A DNA stretch of 64,000 nucleotides from Terriglobales bacterium (GTDB taxonomy: Bacteria; Acidobacteriota; Terriglobia; Terriglobales; Acidobacteriaceae), in the NCBI GenBank assembly GCA_035624455.1, contig DASPRM010000012.1, positions 53,368 through 117,367 of the forward strand. Direction: 5' to 3'. A model generated the notes under the pieces. That model made no database searches and was not told the DNA's origin. It saw nothing but the letters and a program-made list of their open reading frames with translations. Position numbers and translations under genes: made by a program. This document shows, piece by piece, positions 44,761-53,887 of this stretch (position 1 is the first letter of the stretch; each line of letters starts with the position of its first letter).

Positions 44761-46215
44761 ATGAATCTCCATGTCGCACCCGAAGTTTGGATCATTGCTG
44801 CACTTCTCATCCTTGGTGTCCTCTTCCTGTTGGGGATGTTCGCCAGGCTCTACCGCAAAGCGGGACCGCACGAAGCCCTGGTGGTTTACGGCTTCCGCGG
44901 TACTCGCGTGGTGAAGGGACGCGGGACGGTGATCTTTCCCATGGTCGAAACCTGTCACGAGCTCTCGCTCGAACTGATGTCGTTCGACGTAGCTCCTCAG
45001 CAGGACCTTTACACCAAGCAGGGTGTTGCGGTCACTGTGGAAGCGGTGGCGCAGATCAAGGTGAAGTCAGATCCGGAATCGATTCTTACCGCATCCGAGC
45101 AATTCCTCACCAAGCCTGACAACGAGCGCGAAGGGCTGATTCGTCTGGTAATGGAAGGCCACCTGCGCGGCATCATCGGGCAGCTCACGGTGGAAGAAAT
45201 CGTGAAGCAACCCGAGATGGTCGGGGACCGCATGCGCTCCACCTGCGCCGATGACATGAGCAAGATGGGACTGGAAGTGATTTCATTCACCATCAAGGAA
45301 GTAAGGGATAAGAACGAATACATCAGCAACATGGGGCGGCCAGACGTGGCGCGCATCAAGCGCGACGCCGACGTAGCCACGGTTGAGGCGGAGCGCGATA
45401 CCGCGATCAAGCGGGCGCTCGCGCAGCGCGAAGCCGCGATCGCCAAGGCACAGGCGGATCAGGAGCGCGTCGCCGCCGAAACTCTCTCCCTTGCAAAGCA
45501 AGCCGAAGCGCAGCGCGATCTCGACGTCAAGAAGGCCAGCTACCAGGAGTTGATCAAGAAGCAGCAGGCGCAGGCGGACAAAGCCTATGAGATCCAGACC
45601 AATGTCATGCAGCAGCAGGTGGTGGTTGAGGCGGTGAAGGTGCAGCAGGCCGAGAAAGAGCAGCAGATCAAAGTTCAGGAAGCCGAGATCCTGCGCCGCG
45701 AGAAAGAACTGATCGCGACCGTGCTGAAGCAGGCCGAGATCGAGCGCCAGAGGATCGAAACTCTGGCCAATGCCGAGCGGCAGCGCTTGATGTCGGAAGC
45801 CGAAGGCAAAGCCGCTTCCATCCGGCAGCAGGGCGAAGCCGAGGCCGACATCATCTTCAAGAAGGGCGAAGCGGAAGCCAAAGCCATGAACGTCAAGGCG
45901 GAGGCCTATCAGGAGTACAACCAGGCAGCCGTTGTCGACAAACTGATCACCGGCTTGCCCGACGTAGTTCGTGCTCTGGCAAGCCCACTGAGCCAGGTAG
46001 ACAAGATCACGATCGTTTCTACCGGCAACGGCGACGCCGCCGGCGCCAACAAGGTTACCGGCGATATCGCCAAGATGGCGGCGCAGGTACCGGCGTTGTT
46101 CGAAGCACTCTCCGGGATGCAGGTGAGCGATCTCTTATCCAAGGTGCGGCTGATCGGCGACAAGGCCGAGAAGCCTGCCTCCAACAAATCTCAAGGCAAG
46201 GACGGAGCGCAGTAA
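44761..46215 (+). CDS. Flotillin-family SPFH protein
   Basis: A 484-residue membrane scaffold. It has an N-terminal hydrophobic hairpin (about 8-29, VWIIAALLILGVLFLLGMFARL), a band-7/SPFH domain (about 33-205, with KGRGTVIFPMVETCHELSLEL, VTVEAVAQIKVKSD and FTIKEVRDKNEYISNMG) and a long charged coiled coil (about 205-395, rich in AEA/QAE repeats). A C-terminal tail resembles the flotillin C-terminus (VVDKLITGLPDVVRALASPLS). It follows the NfeD-like gene after 32 bases and has AAGGAGG before the ATG. Flotillins organise membrane domains and modulate fluidity. FloT-type, since it pairs with NfeD. Confidence 0.94.
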   Translation: MNLHVAPEVWIIAALLILGVLFLLGMFARLYRKAGPHEALVVYGFRGTRVVKGRGTVIFPMVETCHELSLELMSFDVAPQQDLYTKQGVAVTVEAVAQIKVKSDPESILTASEQFLTKPDNEREGLIRLVMEGHLRGIIGQLTVEEIVKQPEMVGDRMRSTCADDMSKMGLEVISFTIKEVRDKNEYISNMGRPDVARIKRDADVATVEAERDTAIKRALAQREAAIAKAQADQERVAAETLSLAKQAEAQRDLDVKKASYQELIKKQQAQADKAYEIQTNVMQQQVVVEAVKVQQAEKEQQIKVQEAEILRREKELIATVLKQAEIERQRIETLANAERQRLMSEAEGKAASIRQQGEAEADIIFKKGEAEAKAMNVKAEAYQEYNQAAVVDKLITGLPDVVRALASPLSQVDKITIVSTGNGDAAGANKVTGDIAKMAAQVPALFEALSGMQVSDLLSKVRLIGDKAEKPASNKSQGKDGAQ

Positions 46216-46239
46216 TTCTGCTGCGGAAGGAGTCATACC

Positions 46240-46905
46240 ATGGCGTTACTGGAACGAGTTGCCACCCTGGTGCGGGCGAATCTCAACGACCTGATCGACA
46301 AGGCCGAGAATCCTGAGAAGCTGCTCAAACAGGTGATTCTCGACATGGAAAACCAGTTCATGCAGGTGAAAACGCAGGTGGCGATTGCCATCGCCGATCT
46401 GCATCTGCTGGAGAAAAAGAAGAACGAGAACCAGGACAAAGAGGGCGAGTGGATGCACAAGGCCGAGCTGGCCGTGGACAAGAAACAGGATGACCTGGCG
46501 CGCGCCGCTCTCGAACGGTCGATGGCCTACAAGCAGTTTGCGGAAAGCTTCGACCAGCAGATCGCTGATCAGAAAGTACAGGCGGAGGCCTTAAAAACTG
46601 CCTTGCGCCAACTGGAACAGAAGCTGGCGGAAGCGCGCGCCAAGAGTGACCTGCTGATTGCCCAGCACCGTCGTTCGCGGGCTGTAGGGAAGGCAAGTGA
46701 CGCCCGCATGGCCATCAACGACAAGAGTAAAGGCACTGCATTTGCCCGCATGGAGAGCAAGGTGCGCCAGGCAGAAGCCATCGGACAGGCAAAGGCCGAA
46801 ATCGCTGGCGCCGACGTGGATGAGCGGCTGTCCGCCCTCGAGCGAGATGAGCATATCGATCGCCTGCTCGCCGAATTGAAGGCGCGGCGTTCGCTGGGAG
46901 CGTGA
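46240..46905 (+). CDS. PspA/IM30-family membrane-remodelling protein
   Basis: A 221-residue coiled-coil protein of the PspA/Vipp1 (bacterial ESCRT-III) family. It has the amphipathic N-terminal helix MALLERVATLVRANLNDLIDKAENPEKLLKQ, the coiled-coil body (about 35-150) with AVDKKQDDLARAALER, and the C-terminal part with FARMESKVRQAEA and the short final helix region. It binds stressed inner membrane and stops proton leak. It lies 24 bases after the flotillin stop with AAGGAG upstream of the ATG. There is no PspF or PspB/C here, so the XRE gene at the operon start is the probable controller. Confidence 0.95.
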   Translation: MALLERVATLVRANLNDLIDKAENPEKLLKQVILDMENQFMQVKTQVAIAIADLHLLEKKKNENQDKEGEWMHKAELAVDKKQDDLARAALERSMAYKQFAESFDQQIADQKVQAEALKTALRQLEQKLAEARAKSDLLIAQHRRSRAVGKASDARMAINDKSKGTAFARMESKVRQAEAIGQAKAEIAGADVDERLSALERDEHIDRLLAELKARRSLGA

Positions 46906-46935
46906 GCTGCGAGGTGCGAGTGAACCCGCGCGCGC

Positions 46936-48054
46936 TCAGCTCTTCCCGCAGAAGCGTGCGTACTGATCAAGGATAAAGTTATCCGTCATGCCGGCGATGT
47001 AGTCGCAGATCACGCGCGCGAGATCCTCACCGCGAGCCTTTTGCTGATAGCTTGGAGGAAGCTCGCCGGGATGGCGCATCCAGTATTCGAATAATTCCCG
47101 GATCACCACCTCGGCGTTGGCCTTTTCGGGCTGCAGTTCGGGACTGTAGTAAAGGTTGGCATATAGAAATTGCTTCGCCGCGCCGCGTTCCGCGTCCACT
47201 TCCGGGCTGAACGCTGCCAGACGCTCGGGGAATTTGCGCACCTCATCGAGACGTCTCACGCCAGCGGCGGCAATGCGCGCCTCGGTATTGCGAATCAGGT
47301 CGCTGACCATGCGATCGAACACCCGCCGCAGGGCTTCATTCAGCTTGAGCTTCTCCAGCGCATTCGGATACTGGCCCTCGGCTTCACCATAGAAGCGATC
47401 AACGACCGGCACGCCTTCACGCATGCAGCGCACGTTGAGAATCCCGGCTTCATAGCCATCGTCGAGGTCGGCGGTGTTGTAGGCGATCTCGTCGGTGAGG
47501 TCGATCAGTTGAGCTTCGATTGGCGGCCGCTGGTCGAGGAGATACTCGGCGAGCTCGGGAAAGCGCGCGGCGGAGTAGTCGCGTGAGTGCTTGACGATGC
47601 CTTCCCTTACTTCGAAGGTGAGGTTCAGGCCACGAAAGGCGGCGTAGCGCAGTTCGAAATCCTCCACGATGCGCAGCGCATGCAGGTTGTGATCAAAGAA
47701 GCCGCCGTGGACGCGCATGACTTCGTCCAGCGCCTTCTCGCCGGCGTGGCCGAAGGGGGGATGGCCGATGTCGTGAGCCAGCGCCAGCGCTTCCACCAGG
47801 TCCACATTCAAGCGGAGTCGCGCGGCGATGGTGCGCGAAACTTGCGCCACCTCGAGGGTGTGGGTCAAGCGGTTGCGGAAGTGATCGGAGACCCGCCCGG
47901 TGAAAACCTGTGTCTTGTTTTCCAGGCGGCGGAAGGCGCGGGCGTGGATGATGCGGTCGCGGTCGCGCTGGAAGTCATTGCGGTACGGGTGGGGCGGCTC
48001 GGGATAGCGGCGGCCGCGGGAATCCTCCACCCGCACCGCGTACTCGGCGAGCAT
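46936..48054 (-). CDS. dgt: dGTP triphosphohydrolase-like HD-domain protein
   Basis: A 372-residue HD-superfamily phosphohydrolase that hydrolyses dNTPs to nucleoside and triphosphate. The HD site is RLTHTLEVAQVSR (His65), AHDIGHPPFGHAGE (His94, Asp95) and LIDLTDEIAYNTADLDDG (distal Asp). RDRDRIIHARAFRRLENKTQVF near the N-terminus is the usual dgt signature. The length is that of the shorter, type-2 dNTPases found in many bacteria rather than the 505-residue E. coli enzyme. Start ATG 48054. It converges on the PspA-led operon. Confidence 0.95.
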   Translation of the reverse strand: MLAEYAVRVEDSRGRRYPEPPHPYRNDFQRDRDRIIHARAFRRLENKTQVFTGRVSDHFRNRLTHTLEVAQVSRTIAARLRLNVDLVEALALAHDIGHPPFGHAGEKALDEVMRVHGGFFDHNLHALRIVEDFELRYAAFRGLNLTFEVREGIVKHSRDYSAARFPELAEYLLDQRPPIEAQLIDLTDEIAYNTADLDDGYEAGILNVRCMREGVPVVDRFYGEAEGQYPNALEKLKLNEALRRVFDRMVSDLIRNTEARIAAAGVRRLDEVRKFPERLAAFSPEVDAERGAAKQFLYANLYYSPELQPEKANAEVVIRELFEYWMRHPGELPPSYQQKARGEDLARVICDYIAGMTDNFILDQYARFCGKS

Positions 48055-48419
48055 GTCTCAGTCTAGCACTGGGTATCCCAAATTCTTGTATGCGATTCAG
48101 CTGAACGGGGCCCGCCACAAGCCAGCCCTGCAAGGGGCGGAACAGCATGGCCCGGGGCGTCAGCCACGAGAAAAGTGAAAACAGGATCACGAGCGCCCTT
48201 AGGCACGACATAGTTCTCACGCACACCTCTTTAGGCCCCTGAGGCGATCTGTCGCTCCCAAAGTGACTTCCGCAATCTGTAATGTCGTAACCCTCCAAAA
48301 AGCAAAACTCCCGTGGGCGGTTTGATTTGCTGTCCTTGTCCTCCCCGGTGCGGTATAGTTCAAACCTAAAGGCCCCGGCCAGTTCGACATACTCCCCAAT
48401 CACAATTCAGGATCACACC
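48055..48419. other. Intergenic region without a recognisable gene
   Basis: 365 bases between the divergent dgt and DUF2306 genes. It has a few GC-rich palindromes but no convincing promoter or coding frame beyond an upstream extension of the DUF2306 frame to 48327, which lacks a ribosome binding site. Nothing else was recognised. Confidence 0.45.
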
Positions 48420-49103
48420 ATGGCGACCATTTCTGTGCCGCTCGAACGTGCAGTGCGGTTCCGCTGGAAGAGCGTTGTATTCACCCTCATCGCATTGATG
48501 ATGGTTTATGTGTTGTTTCACAATGAGCGATTCCTCATCGATTCCAAGGACCCGGTCTGGAATCACTATCACCCGTTCAAGTGGTGGCTCTTGCCCCACG
48601 GTCTGGCAGGAGCGTGCGCCCTGCTGCTGGGCCCCATGCAATTCTCTGATCGGCTAAGGCAGCGCTTCATTGGGCTGCATCGGGTGATTGGCCGCATCTA
48701 CGTGGCAGGGGCGCTGATCGCGGCGCCGCTCGGTTTCTACATCCAGTACTTTGAGGAGCGCATGGGAGAGCCACGCTCCTTCAGCGTGGCGGCTGCCGTG
48801 GACGCCATTCTCTGGGGGACTACTACCGCTATCGCCCTCTCCTTTGCGCTTCGCCGCAAAATTCAGCTGCACCGCCAGTGGATGACGCGCAGCTACGCCG
48901 TCGCCATCGTGTTCCTCGAAGTGCGGGTAATCCTTGGCCTGACGGGATGGGAAAAGCTGGGCACAGCTGCGGCTGAAACCGTGGTCTGGGTCTGCGTGGC
49001 GTGTGCGATTCCGCTCGCCGACATCGTTCTGCAGTGGCAAGACTTTCGGCGAAGCCGCGCTTTGGAGACCAAGGGCCGTTTGACTGCAGTAGCTAAGACT
49101 TAA
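48420..49103 (+). CDS. DUF2306 family membrane protein
   Basis: A 227-residue inner-membrane protein with about six hydrophobic helices (VVFTLIALMMVYVLF, WWLLPHGLAGACALLLGPMQF, HRVIGRIYVAGALIAAPLGFYI, VDAILWGTTTAIALSFAL and two more). The motifs RFIGLHRVIGRIYV and KIQLHRQWMTRSYAVA, with conserved His and Arg, are those of DUF2306 predicted membrane proteins. Relatives are related to cytochrome b561-like or ferric-reductase-like helices, but no function is proven. ATG 48420 follows a weak ribosome binding site; it stands alone. Confidence 0.85.
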   Translation: MATISVPLERAVRFRWKSVVFTLIALMMVYVLFHNERFLIDSKDPVWNHYHPFKWWLLPHGLAGACALLLGPMQFSDRLRQRFIGLHRVIGRIYVAGALIAAPLGFYIQYFEERMGEPRSFSVAAAVDAILWGTTTAIALSFALRRKIQLHRQWMTRSYAVAIVFLEVRVILGLTGWEKLGTAAAETVVWVCVACAIPLADIVLQWQDFRRSRALETKGRLTAVAKT

Positions 49104-49240
49104 TCGAGAATCTCTCCCAGGAAAGATAAGAAGCCCGTAGCTCTGCCGGCACGGGTCTGCATTTCCCACATCGGGCAGTAGTCACAAGAAACTGTGATTT
49201 GTGTAACAGCGCGGAATAAATCGGCAGGTAGAATGTTGAT

Positions 49241-49259
49241 ATTGAAAATGATTTTCAAT
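49241..49259 (+). promoter_or_regulatory. Fur box before feoAB
   Basis: ATTGAAAATGATTTTCAAT is a perfect 9-1-9 inverted repeat of the Fur-box kind, 42 bases before the feoA start. The repressor Fur with Fe(II) would bind it and shut off ferrous iron uptake when iron is plentiful. Confidence 0.88.
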
Positions 49260-49301
49260 TTCTTAAAGAATTCTTAGCAAAGGCGCAAAGGCAATCATTC
49301 C

Positions 49302-49571
49302 ATGACAGAGGGCGAGTCGATCCGGTTGGCGGAGTTGGACGAAGGTGAGCGGGCGGTCGTTTCTGGGCTGGAGTTGCCCGAGGCCGTAGCCGAACGATTG
49401 ATGTGCCTGGGCTTTATCCCGGGTGTTGAAGTGGTGGCGGGCAAAAGCGCACCCGGCGGCGACCCCCGGGTTTTTTGTGTCGATGGCGGCCACGTAGCTC
49501 TGCGGCGCGAAACTTCTCAGCGAATTTCCGGCTTGCGTCTTGTGGCCAACGCAGAAGGCGATGAGCCGTGA
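49302..49571 (+). CDS. feoA: Ferrous iron transport protein FeoA
   Basis: An 89-residue cytoplasmic SH3-like protein needed for FeoB activity. Visible pattern: SIRLAELDEGERAVVSGLE at the start, AERLMCLGFIPGVEVVAGKSAPGGDPRVF, and GGHVALRRETSQRI near the end, which is the usual FeoA core. It overlaps feoB by 4 bases (GTGA), so both proteins are made from one message. A Fur box lies upstream. A weak AAAGG-type ribosome binding site precedes the ATG. Confidence 0.94.
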   Translation: MTEGESIRLAELDEGERAVVSGLELPEAVAERLMCLGFIPGVEVVAGKSAPGGDPRVFCVDGGHVALRRETSQRISGLRLVANAEGDEP

Positions 49572-51478
49572 GCACAGCCGAGATGGCGCTGGGGGAAGCC
49601 CCGTCCGTAGCCGATCCGGCGGAGGCCGTTCCCGCGGTCACTCCCCGAATTCGCTCGATTGCGGTCGTAGGTCCACCCAATTCCGGCAAAACCACGTTGT
49701 TCAATCGTCTGACCGGACTCCGCCAGAAGGTCGCAAACTTCCCGGGGGTCACCGTCGAGCACCATGTGGGCTATCTGCGCAATCGGCAGGGCGAGGAGAT
49801 CGCGGTCATCGACCTGCCCGGCATCTACAGCCTGTCCCCCAAATCAGAAGACGAGCGGGTAACAATCGACGTGCTTGAGGGCAGGATGGCGGGCACTCCC
49901 CGCCCAGATGCCATCGTGCTCATCCTGGATTCCACCAACCTTAATCGCCATTTGGTACTGGCAGCGCGGGTAATTGCTCTGGGACTGCCGACATTGGTCC
50001 TGCTGAACCTGGCCGATGCGCTCACCGCGCAAGGCGGAACGCTGGACGTCCTGGCATTGGCACGCCAACTCGGCACACCCGTGGCGCTGATCGCTGCGGC
50101 CCGAGGCGAGGGCATCGACGTGGTGCAGAATTTTGTCTCGTCGAGGACAGCTTTGCCGGCGCCAGCGACTCTGCCCGTACTCAATGACCTGCCCCGATGC
50201 CGTGAATGGGCGGCGCGCGTGGCCAAGGGTTCGTGTTACCGGCGGCCAGTTCCCTCTGTTTGGGGTCGGCGGCTGGATGCGGTGTTCCTGCACCCCTATG
50301 CCGGGCCACTCGTATTCCTGGCTGTAGTTATCGGAGTGTTTCAGTGCATTTTCACCCTCGGGCAACCGCTGTCCGACGGGTTGCGCAACTTGCTCGATTC
50401 GCTTGGACAAAGTCTGGGTGGATATCTGGCAGGCGGCTGGCTTCGATCGTTAGTGGTCGATGGCGCCTGGAAAGGTGTGACCTCGGTTCTTATTTTTCTG
50501 CCGCAGATTGTTCTCCTGTTTCTAGTCATCGGAGTACTGGAAGACTCCGGCTACCTGGCGCGAGCCGCTGTCATAGCAGACCGCACCATGAAAAAAGTCG
50601 GCCTGAATGGCAAAGCATTTATTCCGCTGCTTTCTGCCTATGCGTGCGCGGTTCCAGCGATCATGGCCACACGCACCATCGAAGACAAGCGTGACCGCAT
50701 CGCCACCATTCTGATTGCGCCCTTCATGACCTGCTCGGCGCGCCTGCCCGTGTACACCATGGTGATTGCAGCCTTCATTCCAGATCACCGCATCTTGGGT
50801 CCGCTGCTGGGGGCGCGAGCTACCGCCATGCTCGGTCTCTACGTGCTGGGATTTCTGGCCGCGGTAGTGACGGCGAGGATCTTGAAATCTTCGATTCTCC
50901 AGAGCCGTGAATCGCAATTCATTCTGGAAATGCCGGCCTACCGCTGGCCGACGCTGCAGTCGCTCGGATTACGGCTGTTTGATCGCTCGCGGGCTTTCCT
51001 GGTCCGCGCGGGTACAGTGATCCTGGCCGTTTCCCTGATGCTTTGGGGGCTGACTCATTTACCGCTCCAGCACGGTCAGCCGCCGCAGATCCAGAACAGC
51101 GTCGTCGCGCAGTTTGGGCGGGCCATGGAACCGGCCATCCGACCGTTGGGTTTCAACTGGAAAATCGGAGTGGGACTGGTTACCTCCATCGCCGCACGCG
51201 AAGTAATCATCAGCACGCTGGGCACGCTGAACGGGCTTGACCCCGCTCAACAGTCGGCCAGCCTGCAGCAGGCGCTGCATAGCGAGTTGTCGCTCGCGGG
51301 TGCGATGGCGCTATTGGTGTTCTTCGCCTTCGCCATGCAGTGCACCTCGACCCTGGCGGTCGTGCGGCGGGAAACGAATAGCTGGCGCTGGCCCGCAATT
51401 CAGTTCCTCTATATGACTCTGCTGGCGTATGGCGCCGCGTTGGCGGTCTACCAGATTGGAACCCGGCTGGTCGGATAA
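49568..51478 (+). CDS. feoB: Ferrous iron transporter FeoB
   Basis: A 636-residue membrane GTPase that imports Fe(II). The N-terminal G domain has GPPNSGKTTLFNRLTG (P-loop 35-43), a G2-like VEHHVG, DLPGIYSLSP (G3) and NLAD (G4). A short helical GDI region follows, and then the membrane domain with two Gate motifs (LSAYACAVPAIMATR and the ALLVFFAFAMQCTSTLAVVRR block with Cys). It starts with GTG inside feoA. It is shorter than the 773-residue E. coli protein but within the range of many bacteria. Controlled with feoA by the upstream Fur box. Confidence 0.96.
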   Translation: MSTAEMALGEAPSVADPAEAVPAVTPRIRSIAVVGPPNSGKTTLFNRLTGLRQKVANFPGVTVEHHVGYLRNRQGEEIAVIDLPGIYSLSPKSEDERVTIDVLEGRMAGTPRPDAIVLILDSTNLNRHLVLAARVIALGLPTLVLLNLADALTAQGGTLDVLALARQLGTPVALIAAARGEGIDVVQNFVSSRTALPAPATLPVLNDLPRCREWAARVAKGSCYRRPVPSVWGRRLDAVFLHPYAGPLVFLAVVIGVFQCIFTLGQPLSDGLRNLLDSLGQSLGGYLAGGWLRSLVVDGAWKGVTSVLIFLPQIVLLFLVIGVLEDSGYLARAAVIADRTMKKVGLNGKAFIPLLSAYACAVPAIMATRTIEDKRDRIATILIAPFMTCSARLPVYTMVIAAFIPDHRILGPLLGARATAMLGLYVLGFLAAVVTARILKSSILQSRESQFILEMPAYRWPTLQSLGLRLFDRSRAFLVRAGTVILAVSLMLWGLTHLPLQHGQPPQIQNSVVAQFGRAMEPAIRPLGFNWKIGVGLVTSIAAREVIISTLGTLNGLDPAQQSASLQQALHSELSLAGAMALLVFFAFAMQCTSTLAVVRRETNSWRWPAIQFLYMTLLAYGAALAVYQIGTRLVG

Positions 51479-51557
51479 GAAAAAGCAGGTCCCTCCACGC
51501 GCAATGGGATCGCACACACGGCCCACGCCGGTGACTTCACCCGATCCCACTTCTTCC

Positions 51558-53681
51558 TTATTTTGAATTCTGGTTCTGGCCTGCGTTTTCACGAGCCAGC
51601 TTGACGCGGGCCGCATCTAGATTCTTCTGCACCCGCGAGACTTCCGTCGTGTCCACATCCGCGGGCACGGATTTGTTCCATTCCTCCAGGGCCCTCTCCC
51701 AGTAAGCCGCAGCCAGCTTCAGGCGATCTGTCTTCTGGAAGAGTTCACCCAGGTGGGACAGCACAGTGGGATCGTTGTTGACGCGTTCATTCGCCTTGCG
51801 CAGGTTCTCTTCGGCGAGATCGTACCGTCCCAGCTTGAAATAAGCCCATCCCAGGGAATCAATGTAAGCCCCATTCTGCGGCTCGAGCTGAACAGCACGC
51901 TTGACATAACCCAGAGCTTCCTCCAGCCGAGTGCCGCGGTCGGCGAGCATGTAGCCGAGATAGTTGAGCGCGCCGGCATTGTTGGGATCGTGCGCCAGAA
52001 GCTTCTTGAATAAGTCCTCGGCCTGGTCGTATTTCTTTTGCCGTTCATATACCGAGGCCAGCATGAAGTTGGCGTAATCCTTCTCCTCCGGCTTGGTCGA
52101 AAGCTCGTTAGCCTTCGCTAGGGCCTGCTCGGCTTCCGGCCAGCGTTTGAGGCGGCTATAGATCTGGCCGAGAGTCATGTAGGCATCGCGGTCCTCTGGC
52201 GTGCCTTTGAGTACTGACTTGACCTGGGCGATCGCAGTGTCGGCCTGCCCCTGATCCGCTAATTGCATTGCAAACCCGAATTTCAGGCTACGGTCATTGG
52301 GGTACTTCGCAGTGGCTTCTTTGGCCACAGCAGTAGCCTTGTCCCACTGCTTGCCTTCCCGATACGTGTCGATAATCTGCTGATATCCGCGGGACGCATT
52401 TTCGTCACCCAGTGACAGCATCTGGCGGAAAGTATCGGCTGCCAGATCGGTTTTGTTCTCGTCACGGTAGATGGCGCCCAGTCGCTCCAGGAAAACGGCG
52501 CGATTGTTACGATCCCCGGGCTGATAGCTGCCTTCAGGTTTCTCCGTTTTCTTGATCAGATCCTGCAACAGCTTGGTTGCTTCCTCGAAATTGCCCTGAG
52601 ACTGATAGATCACCGCCAGGTTGTACGGGATCTCGACGGAGTCGGGAACTTCAGCCCCGGCTTTTTTCAGGGCTTCCAACGCCTGGTCGTACTTGCCAGA
52701 GCGGCGGTAGATTTCCGCAATGTGCATGTAGCTCTGAGCATCGTGCGGATCGGCCTCCGCGATGGCCTTGTATTGTTCCAGGGCGGCGTCGGTCTGGTTG
52801 TCATTCAGCAGGTTTTGGGCCAGCCCGCGCTGGGCCTCCAGGTTGTCCTTGTCGTCTTCCGTGGCTTTCCGGTAGGCGGCGATAGCGTTCTTGTAGTCTT
52901 TTTGCTGCTCGTATGTGAATCCGAGCGCGGAATAAACTTTTCCCGAACGCTCCGAGTCGGGAATGGAATTCAGAACCTGGGTAGCGCGCTTGGAATCGCC
53001 CTCCTCGTTGTAGAGGTAGGCAAGCATGGTGACGGCTTCCTCGGAACCCGGCTGCAGTTCCACAGCGGTCTTGAATTCACTCTCCGCCTTCAACATGTCG
53101 TTATTGGCGCGATAGAGACGACCGAGCAACAGGTGGTTATCAATGTTGGAAGGCTCGATTTGGACGATCTTTTCGTACTGCTCAATAGCGCGCCGCAGGA
53201 CCTCGTTAGATTGAGATCCCGACTGCAAATCACCCAGGCTGCGCAAGTAGATACGCCCGAGCAGTTTGCGAGCTTCCAGATTGTTGGGATCCCGCTTGAT
53301 GATGTCCTGCGCTTCGTTGACCGCATCGCGGATCCGGCCAGTCCTGGCATAGAGTTCTGCCAGACCAGAATTCAGATATTCGGAACCGGGATCGTTCTCG
53401 ATGGCCAGCCGGTATTCCTCAATCGCCTTGCTCGCCCAGTCGTTGCTCTGGTAGATGGCAAACAGCTCTTCGTACATGTGAGCGAGCGTGTAGTGATAAT
53501 AGGCGTTGGCGCGATTGGAATTCCGCTGAGTTCCAGGGGAAGACGGTGCGGTTCTTCCCGCATTTTCGGCTGCTGGAGTACTTACTGTCGGCGTCGGATT
53601 ATCTTGCTGGGGTACAGTTTGCGCAAAAGCAGCCAAAGAGAGGGCCGTAAGAAGTACGAATACAGACTTTATGTTCTTCAT
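51558..53681 (-). CDS. Secreted TPR-repeat protein
   Basis: A 707-residue exported protein. A signal peptide (KNIKSVFVLLTALSLAAFA|QT) is followed by a Ser/Pro/Thr/Asn-rich stretch (25-55) and then about 17 tetratricopeptide repeats to near the C-terminus, with typical cores such as AIEYRLAIENDPGSEYLN-like and ALEALKKAGAEVPDSVEIP. TPR proteins are scaffolds for protein assemblies, here in the periplasm or outer-membrane face. No partner is recognised: it converges on feoB and lies upstream of the purH terminus on the same strand. No catalytic domain is visible. Confidence 0.9.
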   Translation of the reverse strand: MKNIKSVFVLLTALSLAAFAQTVPQQDNPTPTVSTPAAENAGRTAPSSPGTQRNSNRANAYYHYTLAHMYEELFAIYQSNDWASKAIEEYRLAIENDPGSEYLNSGLAELYARTGRIRDAVNEAQDIIKRDPNNLEARKLLGRIYLRSLGDLQSGSQSNEVLRRAIEQYEKIVQIEPSNIDNHLLLGRLYRANNDMLKAESEFKTAVELQPGSEEAVTMLAYLYNEEGDSKRATQVLNSIPDSERSGKVYSALGFTYEQQKDYKNAIAAYRKATEDDKDNLEAQRGLAQNLLNDNQTDAALEQYKAIAEADPHDAQSYMHIAEIYRRSGKYDQALEALKKAGAEVPDSVEIPYNLAVIYQSQGNFEEATKLLQDLIKKTEKPEGSYQPGDRNNRAVFLERLGAIYRDENKTDLAADTFRQMLSLGDENASRGYQQIIDTYREGKQWDKATAVAKEATAKYPNDRSLKFGFAMQLADQGQADTAIAQVKSVLKGTPEDRDAYMTLGQIYSRLKRWPEAEQALAKANELSTKPEEKDYANFMLASVYERQKKYDQAEDLFKKLLAHDPNNAGALNYLGYMLADRGTRLEEALGYVKRAVQLEPQNGAYIDSLGWAYFKLGRYDLAEENLRKANERVNNDPTVLSHLGELFQKTDRLKLAAAYWERALEEWNKSVPADVDTTEVSRVQKNLDAARVKLARENAGQNQNSK

Positions 53682-53887
53682 GAAATCCCCAGGCTCAAAA
53701 AGGGCCCATCAGTTGGATGCCGAACCCCACGGGTAAGTGCAACCCTATTTTACGCTGCTTTCGACGGATACGAGCTATTAGCTCTCACTTCCGTAATAAT
53801 TAAAGATCTCGGGTTATGTCACCGTCGAGGCGATCCAACAAAGATTGAGCTTGCGGTATTTCCAAACCTTTGATTTGGTCAAGCCAT

